Source of the DNA: Thermohalobaculum sp039816045
GTDB taxonomy: Bacteria > Pseudomonadota > Alphaproteobacteria > Rhodobacterales > Rhodobacteraceae
Assembly (NCBI GenBank): GCA_039816045.1
Contig: JBCBYB010000016.1
Coordinates: 1 to 64,000, forward strand
Reading direction: 5' to 3'
Length of the DNA stretch: 64,000 nt
Positions 16,877-25,122 of the stretch are shown here, piece after piece. The notes under the pieces were generated by a model. The model was given only the letters and a program-made list of their open reading frames with translations, searched no databases and was not told the DNA's origin. A program made the translations under genes and the position numbers. Positions within the stretch are counted from its first letter, which is position 1. Each line of letters begins with the position of its first letter.

Positions 16877-18051
16877 CGGGCCGCGGCCACCGCCGCCTCG
16901 ACCTCGCGCAAGATCAGATCGGGGTTTTCAATGCCGACCGAGACGCGGATAAAACCTTGGGTGATGCCGAGCGCCTGGCGCTGCTCTTCGGTGAGGCCAC
17001 GGTGCGAGGAAGTTGCCGGATGCGAGAGCGTGGTTGCCACATCCCCGAGCGTCGGCGCGAATGGCAGATGCTCCGCCGCGTGAACGAACCGGTTTGCCGC
17101 CTCGCGCCCTCCCCCGAGACGGAAGCTGACCATGTAGCCGTTGCCGTCGGGCATGAAGGCGCGCGCCCGGTTGTGGTCGGGATGGTCTGGCCGGCCCGGA
17201 TATAGCACAGCCTCCACGCCAGTCAGATGAGCCAAGTGATCAGCCAACGCCGCCGCATTGCTCTGGGCTCGCTCGAAACGCAGGTCGAAGCTGTGCATCC
17301 CGCGCTCGGCCAGCCAGCAGTCGAAGGGCGCAGGGGTCATGCCCCAGGTCACCACCACATCGGTCAAGCGCTTGGCGTCAGCCGGATCCTTTGCTGCAGC
17401 GTAGCCGAGCGTCGCATCCGCATGGCCCGCCAGCAGTTTGGTCACGGAATGGATGACGAAATCGGCACCCTCGATGAGGGGCCGGTAGAGGCGCGGGGTG
17501 GTGAAGGTGTTGTCAACGGCCAGCAGAACGCCGCGGGACTGGCAGGCCTCCACGATCGCGGGCATGTCTGCCACCCGCAACGTCGGGTTTGCCACCACCT
17601 CGACAAGCGCCAATCGGGTGTCGTCCCGGATCGCGGCCGCAAATGCCGCGCCATCGGTCGGATCGACCAAGGTGACTTCGACGCCCATGCGGGGCAGCTC
17701 CTCGCGCATCAGCCGCAAAGATCGGCCATAGAGTTGGTCACCTGCCACCACATGGTCGCCACTCTTCAGGACCGAGAGCAGGACGGCACCCACCGCCGCC
17801 ATCCCTGACCCGGTCACGACGCCGCCCGATGCGCTCTCCAGCCAGTCGATCTTATCAGCCACAAGGCTCCAGTTCGGATGCCCCTCACGCGCGTAGGTGT
17901 AGCCGTCGAGGCCGGTCTCATAGACCGCGTCCATCGCATCGGGATCTTCGGCGATATAGGCGACGGCGGTTTCTATCCCGCGGCCAAGGGGGCGGGTCGC
18001 GGAGGCGGGGCTTGCCTGCCGGCGGACAACGGAACGGTGATCGTGGGTCAA
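16873..18051 (-). CDS. Cys/Met metabolism PLP-dependent enzyme (cystathionine gamma-lyase/synthase family)
   Basis: A 392-aa fold-type I PLP enzyme of the trans-sulfuration family. YTYAREGHPN and SGMAAVGAVLLSVLKSGDHVV form the N-terminal cofactor region, VDNTFTTP holds the conserved Asp, and HSVTKLLAGHAD carries the PLP-binding lysine. PATSSHRGLTEEQR matches the C-terminal substrate region. Family members act on cystathionine, O-acetylhomoserine, methionine or cysteine; the reaction cannot be chosen from sequence. The likely start is the TTG at 18051. It heads an operon with the VOC protein and the methionine-sulfoxide-reductase/channel fusion, which suggests sulfur amino acid handling. Confidence 0.9.
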   Translation of the reverse strand: MTHDHRSVVRRQASPASATRPLGRGIETAVAYIAEDPDAMDAVYETGLDGYTYAREGHPNWSLVADKIDWLESASGGVVTGSGMAAVGAVLLSVLKSGDHVVAGDQLYGRSLRLMREELPRMGVEVTLVDPTDGAAFAAAIRDDTRLALVEVVANPTLRVADMPAIVEACQSRGVLLAVDNTFTTPRLYRPLIEGADFVIHSVTKLLAGHADATLGYAAAKDPADAKRLTDVVVTWGMTPAPFDCWLAERGMHSFDLRFERAQSNAAALADHLAHLTGVEAVLYPGRPDHPDHNRARAFMPDGNGYMVSFRLGGGREAANRFVHAAEHLPFAPTLGDVATTLSHPATSSHRGLTEEQRQALGITQGFIRVSVGIENPDLILREVEAAVAAAR

Positions 18052-18126
18052 TTGCGGGGGCTCCGAGCAATCTGCATAGTCCGGCGGTCTATCCCCCGGC
18101 AGCGATCCGGGTCAATCGGAGAAAGC

Positions 18127-19302
18127 ATGGCCAAACTGCGCGCGATTACCGTGCTGGCGCTGGCAGAGATCGCGGCCCTCGCGTTGTGGTTTTCGTCCTC
18201 TGCGGTGCTTGCCGAGATGGGCGCCGAGGCTGGGTTGGCTGAAGCAGACCTCGCTGGCCTGACGACCGCGGTCCAACTCGGGTTTGCGGGCGGCGCTCTC
18301 GGGTTCGCGGTGCTGGGTTTTGCCGACCGCTTTGACCCGCGGATTGTCTTCCTCCTATCGGCACAGGTCGCAGCGGGGGCCAACCTTGCCCTTCTTGTTG
18401 TGCCCATCGGTGGCGCGGAAGCCATCGCTCTTCGGGCGCTCACGGGTGTCGCCTTGGCCGGCGTCTATCCAGTGGGGATGAAAATCGCCGTTGGGTGGGG
18501 GACCCGAGACCGCGCGCTCCTGGTGGGCATCCTCGTCGGCGCCCTCACAATAGGCTCCGCCGCCCCGCACCTCGTGGCCTGGATCGGCGCCGGCACCGAT
18601 TGGAGGGAGACAGTGGCAGCATGCTCGGTCATCGCGGCGCTCGGTGGCGCAAGCGTGCTTGCGGTCGGGCTTGGGCCGCACCATGCACGGGCGCAGAAGT
18701 TCGATCCCACGGCGATATCACTTGCCTGGAAGGTGCCGCGTCTCCGCCTCGCGATCATCGGCTATATCGGCCATGTTTGGGAGCTCTATGCGTTTTGGGC
18801 CTGGGTCGGTGTGGTGGCCCGGCTGTCGTTCGAGCGGGCGGGCAGCCCGGATCCGTCAGCCTCCCAGATAATTGCGTTCGTCGCAATCGCAGCTGGTGGG
18901 CTGGCCTGTGTCCCAAGCGGCTGGTTGGCGGACCGCTGGGGGCGTGCGCCGGTCGCCCTCGCCTGTCTGATGCTGAGTGGAGCAGCCGGGCTGGCGTCGG
19001 CCTTAGCCTTTGGCGGAGAGCCCTGGCTCATTGCCGCGCTTCTCATCCTCTGGGGCATCGCGATCGTCCCCGACTCGGCGCTCTACTCGACGATGGTGGC
19101 CGACGCGGCTCCGGCCGAGCGCGCTGGATCGCTGATGACGTTCCAGAACGCGCTCGGTTTTTTGGTGACGGCTTTGACGGTCCAGGCGTTGCCTGCGGTT
19201 GCCGCGGCGGGCAGCTGGCCCTTGGCACTGGCTTTGCTGGCGGTCGGTCCGGCACTTGGCATATGGGCAATGGCGGCGTTTATGCGCCTCGACAGAATGT
19301 GA
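18127..19302 (+). CDS. MFS transporter
   Basis: A 391-aa inner-membrane protein with about 12 hydrophobic segments in two halves, ending with the pair GSLMTFQNALGFLVTALTVQ and a last helix. The loop between helices 2 and 3 has GFADRFDPR, a form of the MFS loop motif, repeated in the second half as SGWLADRWGRAP. The ATG at 18127 is preceded by GGAG with a 6-bp gap, so the longer open frame upstream is not used. It is divergent from the PLP enzyme gene. The substrate is not evident. Confidence 0.9.
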   Translation: MAKLRAITVLALAEIAALALWFSSSAVLAEMGAEAGLAEADLAGLTTAVQLGFAGGALGFAVLGFADRFDPRIVFLLSAQVAAGANLALLVVPIGGAEAIALRALTGVALAGVYPVGMKIAVGWGTRDRALLVGILVGALTIGSAAPHLVAWIGAGTDWRETVAACSVIAALGGASVLAVGLGPHHARAQKFDPTAISLAWKVPRLRLAIIGYIGHVWELYAFWAWVGVVARLSFERAGSPDPSASQIIAFVAIAAGGLACVPSGWLADRWGRAPVALACLMLSGAAGLASALAFGGEPWLIAALLILWGIAIVPDSALYSTMVADAAPAERAGSLMTFQNALGFLVTALTVQALPAVAAAGSWPLALALLAVGPALGIWAMAAFMRLDRM

Positions 19303-19388
19303 CCGAACCTTGCCGATTGTGGCGAAACTGTGTTAACCAAGAATCAGGTGAGCGTGTTTGAGGGTTGGGCACTGCGTGGAGAGTGCCA

Positions 19389-19559
19389 ATGAACGTTGAA
19401 GCTGTTACTCAATTTATCGATGGTCTCGGTCTTAGCACCGCAGAAATGGCTCTTTTGTCCGTAGCCGGGCTAATAGGGCTCGGTGTCGTTGTGAATATGG
19501 GCCGAAACGCCCTTCTCGGGGCAGCTGCGCTTGTGATCGGGATTGCAGTTATGAGCTAA
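19389..19559 (+). CDS. Small single-span membrane protein
   Basis: A 56-aa peptide beginning MNVEAVTQFIDGLGLS with hydrophobic stretches at about 20-37 and 43-56, and only three charged residues after the start. A GGAGAG site lies 6 bp before the ATG at 19389, which makes real translation likely. GC content is a little lower than in its neighbours. It sits between an MFS gene and the convergent gatA. I do not recognise a family, and the two hydrophobic stretches could form a hairpin or one long span. Confidence 0.6.
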   Translation: MNVEAVTQFIDGLGLSTAEMALLSVAGLIGLGVVVNMGRNALLGAAALVIGIAVMS

Positions 19560-19573
19560 TCGGGCGTAGCCGG

Positions 19574-21064
19574 TTACCTCCACCACCGCTCCGGAACGGC
19601 TGAGAACTGGGCTTCGCGCTCCATAGCATAAGCCGCATCCAAAAGCTCCGCCTCGCCCCAAGGCTTTCCGATCAGTTGGAGGCCGAGGGGGAGGCCATCC
19701 TTCGCGGTTCCGACGGGTACGGCGATGCCTGGCAGTCCAGCGAGGTTGAGCGTGACGGAAAAGACATCCTGTAGGTACATCTGCACCGGATCTCCGCCTT
19801 CGAGCTCACCAAGCCCGAACGCCGGTGTCGGGGTAACGGGCGTCAGAATCGCGTCAACATCGGCGAAGGCATCCTCGAAGTCCTTCCGGACCAGGGTGCG
19901 GACCTTCTGAGCCTTGAGATAGTAAGCATCGTAGTAACCCGCCGAGAGCACGTAGGCGCCGATCATCACCCGCCGCTGCACCTCTGGTCCAAACCCCTCC
20001 GCTCGGGTTTTCTCGTAGAGATCGACGATGCCGTCCCCCTGACCGAGCCCCGCCCGACGCCCATAACGGACCCCATCGTACCGGGCGAGGTTCGATGACG
20101 CCTCGGCCGGTGCGATGATGTAGTACGCAGGCAATGCATACTTCGTGTGGGGCAAGCGGATCTCGACCGTCTCGGCCCCTGCGGCCCGCAACAGTGTGGC
20201 TCCCTTGTCCCAGAGTGCTGCGATCTCGGCAGACACGCCCTCACGATACTCCACCGGTAGACCGATTCTGCGGCCACGGAGGTCACCCTTCAACGCTGCT
20301 TCGAAATCCGGCACGGGTTCAGGCGAGGATGTGCTGTCTTTCGGGTCGTGTCCGGCGATTGCACCCAGCAGGATTGCGACATCGCGGACGGATCGTGCCA
20401 TCGGTCCCGCCTGATCGAGCGAGGAGGCGAAGGCCATGATCCCCCAGCGCGAGCAGCGGCCATAGGTCGGCTTGATCCCGACGGTCCCTGTGAACGCCGC
20501 CGGCTGCCGGATCGACCCGCCCGTATCCGTGCCCACAGCGCCGAGACAGAGCCCCGCAGCGACGGCCGCAGCCGACCCGCCCGAGGATCCGCCCGCGGTG
20601 ATCGGCGTCGTATCGCCCGAGCGCCGCCAAGGCGAGGTGCACGGGCCGTAGACCGTGTGCTCGGTGCTGCTGCCCATGGCGAACTCATCCATGTTGAGCT
20701 TGCCGAGTTGGACCGCGCCCGCCTCCCAGAGCTTTGCCGTCACGGTGCTCTCATAGGGCGGCACGAAGCCGTCCAAGATGCGGCTCGCCGACTGGGCGCC
20801 GACGCCCTCGGTGCAGAACACGTCCTTTACGCCCACCGGGATGCCGAGGAGCGGCGCTTCATCACCTGCAGCCCGCTGTGCATCGGCGGCATCCGCCATC
20901 TCGAGCGCGCGGTCGGCAGTTACCCTCACCACTGCATTCAAGGCGCCCGCCGCCTCGATCTCGCTGAGGCAGGCCTCAGTCAGGGCGCGGGAAGTGACAT
21001 CACCCGTACGCAGCAGTTCGCGCGCCTCCGAGATGCCAATCTGCGAAACATCGAGAGTGCTCAT
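19574..21064 (-). CDS. gatA: Asp-tRNA(Asn)/Glu-tRNA(Gln) amidotransferase subunit A
   Basis: A 496-aa amidase-signature enzyme that releases ammonia from glutamine for tRNA-dependent synthesis of Gln-tRNA (and Asn-tRNA) with GatB and GatC. The Ser-cisSer-Lys triad is visible as Lys80 (PVGVKDVFCTEG), Ser160 (AGGSSGGSAAAVAAG) and Ser184 (GTDTGGSIRQPA). The ATG at 21064 lies 4 bp from the gatC stop; the longer frame reads into gatC. gatB is not nearby, as is common in Alphaproteobacteria. Confidence 0.97.
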   Translation of the reverse strand: MSTLDVSQIGISEARELLRTGDVTSRALTEACLSEIEAAGALNAVVRVTADRALEMADAADAQRAAGDEAPLLGIPVGVKDVFCTEGVGAQSASRILDGFVPPYESTVTAKLWEAGAVQLGKLNMDEFAMGSSTEHTVYGPCTSPWRRSGDTTPITAGGSSGGSAAAVAAGLCLGAVGTDTGGSIRQPAAFTGTVGIKPTYGRCSRWGIMAFASSLDQAGPMARSVRDVAILLGAIAGHDPKDSTSSPEPVPDFEAALKGDLRGRRIGLPVEYREGVSAEIAALWDKGATLLRAAGAETVEIRLPHTKYALPAYYIIAPAEASSNLARYDGVRYGRRAGLGQGDGIVDLYEKTRAEGFGPEVQRRVMIGAYVLSAGYYDAYYLKAQKVRTLVRKDFEDAFADVDAILTPVTPTPAFGLGELEGGDPVQMYLQDVFSVTLNLAGLPGIAVPVGTAKDGLPLGLQLIGKPWGEAELLDAAYAMEREAQFSAVPERWWR

Positions 21065-21068
21065 CGGC

Positions 21069-21356
21069 TCACTCCACAACCTTGGGAACGGTGAAAAACC
21101 CCTCACGGGCATCGGGAGCGTTTGCGAGCACGTCGGTCTGCCTATCCCCATCGGTCACTGTGTCCTCCCGCATCGGCAAGGCCATTGGCGTCACGGAAGT
21201 CATTGGTTCCACACCTTCCACATCGATCTCGGAAAGCTGCTCGACCCAGCCGAGGATCCCCGACAATTCGTCCGCAAGTTGGGGTAGCCGGTCGTCCTCC
21301 ACCCTTATCCGGGCCAGATGTGCGATACGGCGGGCGGTGTCGATATCGATGCTCAT
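21069..21356 (-). CDS. gatC: Asp-tRNA(Asn)/Glu-tRNA(Gln) amidotransferase subunit C
   Basis: A 95-aa protein of normal GatC length, with the typical beginning IDTARRIAHLARIRVEDD and the middle LGWVEQLSEIDVEGVEPM. GatC wraps around GatA and stabilises its contact with GatB. A GGAGG site sits 5 bp before the ATG at 21356. It is co-transcribed with gatA and divergent from the UPF0173 hydrolase gene at 21500. Confidence 0.96.
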   Translation of the reverse strand: MSIDIDTARRIAHLARIRVEDDRLPQLADELSGILGWVEQLSEIDVEGVEPMTSVTPMALPMREDTVTDGDRQTDVLANAPDAREGFFTVPKVVE

Positions 21357-21499
21357 GGAACCTCCGGCAGCATTCGCTGCGGGTTTATCGGGGACCCCGG
21401 GCAGGGGCAAGGGCTGCGCCATGGCGCATACCGCACTCTTGCGCCTACCGCCTCCCGCGCCATGCTGAGACCGACCGCAACCGAATCACGAGGCGCGAC

Positions 21500-22198
21500 A
21501 TGAAGATCACCTGGCTAGGCCATGCCGGCTTCCGCATCGAAACCGCTGGGCAAGTGCTGCTGCTCGATCCTTGGCTGCGTGGCAACCCGGTCTTCGACGA
21601 GGCCCGCTTCGACGAGGTCATCGCGGGCGCGACGCATGTGCTGATCACCCACGGTCATGGCGACCATTCGGGGAATGGTGTGGAGATTGCCAAAGCCACC
21701 GGTGCGAGTGTCGTGGGCATCTATGACTGGATCAGCTGGATCGCGGGTGAGGGCAGCGGGATCGACGGCAACGGCATGAACAAGGGTGGCACCGTCCAAC
21801 TCGGCGATGTGGCGGTGACGATGGTAAATGCCGTGCACTCTTCTTCCGTCTCGGGGCCTGGGGGCGCGCCTGTCTATGCGGGGTGCGAATCGGGGTTCGT
21901 GATCGCAGCCGAAGGGCGCCGACTCTATGTCGCAGGCGACACCGACGTGATGGCTGACATGGCGGTTTTCCAGGATCTGCATAACCCGACCCATGCGATC
22001 CTGCCGATCGGTGGGCACTTCACGATGGATGCCAAACGCGCAGCCTATGCCGTGAAAAAGTTTTTCACGCTCGAGGCCGTGATCCCCTGTCACTACAAGA
22101 CGTTCCCGCTCTTGGCGCAGAGTGCGGATGAGTTCACGAAACTCGTCGCGCCGCTCACCGTGCTGGCGCCAGATGTGATGGAGACTGTGGAGATCTGA
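21500..22198 (+). CDS. Metal-dependent hydrolase, UPF0173 (MBL fold)
   Basis: A 232-aa metallo-beta-lactamase-fold protein of the UPF0173/YtkL type. LGHAGFRIETAG at the start, the metal motif LITHGHGDHSGNG, GDTDVMADMAVFQ, and PIGGHFTMDAKRAAYAV with the late CHYKTFP histidine are all in order. It would bind two metal ions and hydrolyse an unknown ester or amide. Members of this family often lie beside gatC/gatA in Rhodobacterales, as here, with a 143-bp divergent spacer. The ATG at 21500 has GAGGCG just upstream. Confidence 0.92.
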   Translation: MKITWLGHAGFRIETAGQVLLLDPWLRGNPVFDEARFDEVIAGATHVLITHGHGDHSGNGVEIAKATGASVVGIYDWISWIAGEGSGIDGNGMNKGGTVQLGDVAVTMVNAVHSSSVSGPGGAPVYAGCESGFVIAAEGRRLYVAGDTDVMADMAVFQDLHNPTHAILPIGGHFTMDAKRAAYAVKKFFTLEAVIPCHYKTFPLLAQSADEFTKLVAPLTVLAPDVMETVEI

Positions 22199-22205
22199 GG
22201 CGACG

Positions 22206-22868
22206 TCACTCGGTTACGACGACCGCGTTGTCCAGAAACTCGGTCAGAGTCGTCACCCGCATGTCGACATGGCGATGGAGGCCCCCGACCTGCCCGTGGT
22301 CGAGCCAAATCGTCGCCATGCCCAGCCGCTTCGGCTCCACGAGGTTTACCACCGTGTCTTCGATCATTGCGGCACGGGCAGGGTCGAGGCCTGTCTCGCG
22401 GATAACGTGGGTGTAGGCGGGTAGCTCGGGTTTCGGCACGAAGTTCTTATCCTCAATCGCGAATATCTGTTCGAAGGCCGGTGAAAGCCCGAGGGCCGCC
22501 AAAACGCGCTCCGCATGCCGCCGCGCTCCGTTGGTGTGCACGATCTTCCGCCCTGGCAAGGTTGCAATGGCCGTACGGAGCGCCGGATCATATGCGACAC
22601 CCGACAGATCGATGGCATGGGTTTCTTCGAGGAAGGTGTCGGCTTCGACCCCGTGGTCTTCCATCAGCCCCTTCAGCGTGATGCCATCGCGCTCAAGATA
22701 GTGGGCGCGGAGACGGTCGGCCTCCTCCGCATCGACATCGAGGAACCGGATGATGAACTCTCTCATCCGACTGTCTATCTGTGAGAGCAAGCCTGCTTCG
22801 GGTGGATAGAGGGTGTTGTCGAGATCGAAAATCCACGTGTCGATGTGGCCTAGTAGACCGTTCTGCAT
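22206..22868 (-). CDS. HAD-superfamily phosphatase, pyrimidine 5'-nucleotidase type
   Basis: A 220-aa cytoplasmic HAD hydrolase. Motif I is FDLDNTLYPP (nucleophile Asp and acid/base Asp), motif II is the Thr in VHTNGARRHAERVL, the motif III lysine is in FVPKPEL, and motif IV is IEDTVVNL. The DLDNTLYP form and length match the SDT1/PHM8-like pyrimidine 5'-nucleotidase group. Convergent with the UPF0173 gene, 7 bp apart. The substrate is assigned by family only. Confidence 0.88.
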   Translation of the reverse strand: MQNGLLGHIDTWIFDLDNTLYPPEAGLLSQIDSRMREFIIRFLDVDAEEADRLRAHYLERDGITLKGLMEDHGVEADTFLEETHAIDLSGVAYDPALRTAIATLPGRKIVHTNGARRHAERVLAALGLSPAFEQIFAIEDKNFVPKPELPAYTHVIRETGLDPARAAMIEDTVVNLVEPKRLGMATIWLDHGQVGGLHRHVDMRVTTLTEFLDNAVVVTE

Positions 22869-23088
22869 GCAGAGCCCCCCCTTTGGCCCTCAAAGCCGTG
22901 AGCTTGGCTTGACCGTGACCATGCTTTTCCGATGGGTCAAGCGGACGTATGCGGCTGCGGCGCAACGCAGACGCCGTCATAAATCCGTCAAATGAAACAA
23001 GGTGTTGCAGTGTGGACGACTCAGAACTAGGTCACTCGGAGAACCGGTGAGACGGAGCCCATTCGGCCCGAGCTGTTGGAGATCAATG

Positions 23089-23865
23089 ATGCGGATCCTC
23101 GGCGCGGCACCCTACCGCTCCAGGCTTGCGACATCCGAGGCGGATGTGCGTGCCTGCCAACAACTTCGCCATTTGGCCTTCATTTCCGGCCGGGGCCTCA
23201 CTGACGCGCCTGATGGGGGCATCGCACTCTCGGGTGTCGACAGCGATGAGTTTGACCCGGTCTGCAAACATGTGATGGTTGAGGAAACGCGCAGCGGCAA
23301 GCTGGTGTGCTGCTTCCGGATGCTGCCGCTTCCCAACGGGACCGAGATCGGCCGGAGCTACTCTGCGAAGTACTACGAACTCAGCAATCTTGCCGCGTAT
23401 CCGGGGCCTATGGTGGAGATGGGCCGCTTCTGCATCCATCCCCAGTATCGCGATCCGAACATCCTGCGTGTCGCGTGGGCGGCCATGACCCGTTTTGTCG
23501 ACAAAGAGGGTGTCGAGCTGCTCTTTGGTTGTTCTTCCTTTCATGGGATCGAATCAGAGGAGTATGCCGACGCCTTCGCTCTGCTGAAGGAGAAACACCT
23601 GGCGCCGCCGCGATGGTTGCCACGCGTGAAGGCGCCTAAGGTGTTCCAGTTCGCCTCGATTCTTCGGTTGCGCAAACCTGATCTCAAGCTCGCGCTGAAG
23701 CGAATGCCGCCACTTTTGCGGACTTATCTGACCATGGGCGGCTGGGTTTCCGACCATGCGGTGATCGACAACGAGTTGAATACGCTGCACGTGTTCACGG
23801 GCGTCGAGATCGCTCGCATGCCCCCAGCACGCCGACGGCTCTTCCTGCGCGCATCAGGCGCCTGA
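23089..23865 (+). CDS. olsB: L-ornithine N-alpha-acyltransferase (GNAT-fold hemolysin/OlsB family)
   Basis: A 258-aa protein with the OlsB signatures SGRGLTDAPDGG-like entry region, EMGRFCIHPQYRDPNILRVAW and the LLFGCSSFHG segment, followed by a basic C-terminal part (LAPPRWLPRVKAPKVFQF). OlsB acylates ornithine with 3-hydroxyacyl-ACP to give lyso-ornithine lipid, a phosphorus-free membrane lipid precursor. The ATG at 23089 lies 7 bp after GGAG; the ATG at 23086 is also possible. The usual partner olsA (O-acyltransferase) is not adjacent; the next gene is convergent. Regulation by phosphate is known for some relatives but no Pho box was identified. Confidence 0.85.
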   Translation: MRILGAAPYRSRLATSEADVRACQQLRHLAFISGRGLTDAPDGGIALSGVDSDEFDPVCKHVMVEETRSGKLVCCFRMLPLPNGTEIGRSYSAKYYELSNLAAYPGPMVEMGRFCIHPQYRDPNILRVAWAAMTRFVDKEGVELLFGCSSFHGIESEEYADAFALLKEKHLAPPRWLPRVKAPKVFQFASILRLRKPDLKLALKRMPPLLRTYLTMGGWVSDHAVIDNELNTLHVFTGVEIARMPPARRRLFLRASGA

Positions 23866-23881
23866 GCGCGGTGCCTCAGCG

Positions 23882-24736
23882 TCAGATGCTCGCGGCGCGT
23901 GCCTGTTCGATGTAGATTTCCCGAAGCCGCTTAGCGATGGGCCCCGGATTCCCGCCGCCAAGTGCTGCGCCATCGATCTCCACCACGGGATAGACGAAGG
24001 TCGAGGCCGAGGTAATAAACGCCTCTTTCGCGCGCCGTGCCTCCTCAACGGTGAAGGGGCGCTCCTCGATCTTCATTTGTGCCTCTGCTGCAAGTTTCAG
24101 CACTGCAGCCCGCGTGATCCCGTGCAGGATTGCATTCGACAGTTGGCGCGTGACGATGGTGCCGTCCTCGGTGACGATATAGGCGTTGTTGGAGCTGCCT
24201 TCGGTCACATGGCCATCTTCAACCATCCAGGCATCGTCGCAGCCCTTCTCCTTGGCGGCCATTTTGGCAAGCGACGGGTAGAGCAGTTGCACGGTCTTGA
24301 TGTCCCGCCGCCCCCAGCGCAGATCGTCAACCACTGCAACCTTGAGGCCCCGTTCGGCCGCGGGCGAGGCCAGCAGCGTCTTTGCCTGGGTGAACAGGAC
24401 AAGCCCGGGTGTCGCGTCCTCCGGGAAGGCGAAATCCCGATCGGCGGCGCCTCGTGTGACCTGGAGATAGACCACGCCTTCGGTCAAATCGTTGCGGCGT
24501 ACAAGCTCCCGGTGGATTTCAAGCAGTTCCTCGTCCGTGACTGGCGACGTCATCTTCAGCTCCGCCAAAGAGCGATGCAAACGCGCCCGGTGCCCCTCGT
24601 AGTCGCAGAGTTTGCCGTCTAGCACCGAAGTTACCTCATAGACGGCATCGGCCATCAGAAACCCGCGGTCGAAGACCGAGATCTTAGCGTCTTCCTCGGG
24701 CAGATACTCGCCGTTCACATAGACGATGCGGCTCAT
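23882..24736 (-). CDS. D-amino-acid transaminase (class IV aminotransferase)
   Basis: A 284-aa fold-type IV PLP enzyme. It starts with YVNGEYLPEEDAKISVFDRGFLMADAVYEV, the PLP lysine is in RRDIKTVQLL, and EGSSNNAYIV plus SNAILHGITR form the phosphate-binding region. Length and motifs fit D-alanine/D-amino-acid aminotransferase better than the branched-chain enzyme. It would interconvert D-Ala or D-Glu with 2-oxo acids. It overlaps the upstream VOC gene by 4 nt and is the last gene of an operon with DgcN- and DgcA-like genes, a context that supports a D-amino-acid role. Confidence 0.88.
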   Translation of the reverse strand: MSRIVYVNGEYLPEEDAKISVFDRGFLMADAVYEVTSVLDGKLCDYEGHRARLHRSLAELKMTSPVTDEELLEIHRELVRRNDLTEGVVYLQVTRGAADRDFAFPEDATPGLVLFTQAKTLLASPAAERGLKVAVVDDLRWGRRDIKTVQLLYPSLAKMAAKEKGCDDAWMVEDGHVTEGSSNNAYIVTEDGTIVTRQLSNAILHGITRAAVLKLAAEAQMKIEERPFTVEEARRAKEAFITSASTFVYPVVEIDGAALGGGNPGPIAKRLREIYIEQARAASI

Positions 24737-25113
24737 GGTGTCTCCGTGTCTGGTCGGTGTTGCAACAGTTCGATCCGGTTGCCGAACGGATCCGCGACAT
24801 AGCGCCGGTCAAACCCGCTCAGCGGCTGATCCTCGGTCACGGCGTAACCTGCGGCCTCCAGTCGCGACACCAACGCCATGAGATCGTCCACCAGCAGCGC
24901 GGGGTGTGCCTTTCGGGCCGGGCGAAACTCAGGCTCGACGCCCATATGAATCCGAACAGAGCCTGTCTCGAACCAGCATCCTCCGCGCGCGGCGAGATGG
25001 GCTGGCTTCTCGATCGTGCCGAGGCCGAGGAGCTTCGCATAGAAGTCTGTCGCCTTTGTCTCGCCGCCCTCAGGCATGGCGAGTTGAACATGGTGAAGGG
25101 CGAGGAACCTCAT
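24733..25113 (-). CDS. VOC (glyoxalase) family protein in the D-amino-acid operon
   Basis: A 126-aa protein of the vicinal oxygen chelate fold: LHHVQLAMPEGGE with a metal-type His, DFYAKLLGLG, FETGSVRIHMGVE, and the closing YVADPFGNRIELLQ with a conserved Glu. These are the residues that bind metal in glyoxalase I-like enzymes. The ATG at 25113 is favoured; a GTG at 25122 directly after the upstream stop is an alternative. It lies between dgcA and the D-amino-acid transaminase gene, overlapping the latter by 4 nt. The substrate is unknown. Confidence 0.85.
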   Translation of the reverse strand: MRFLALHHVQLAMPEGGETKATDFYAKLLGLGTIEKPAHLAARGGCWFETGSVRIHMGVEPEFRPARKAHPALLVDDLMALVSRLEAAGYAVTEDQPLSGFDRRYVADPFGNRIELLQHRPDTETP

Positions 25114-25122
25114 GGGCGCCAC

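Noticed and set aside
22921..22995. A possible 24-aa basic peptide starting MLFRWVKRTYAAAA in the spacer before olsB
   Set aside because: No good Shine-Dalgarno and too short to judge; kept as intergenic sequence between the HAD phosphatase and olsB.
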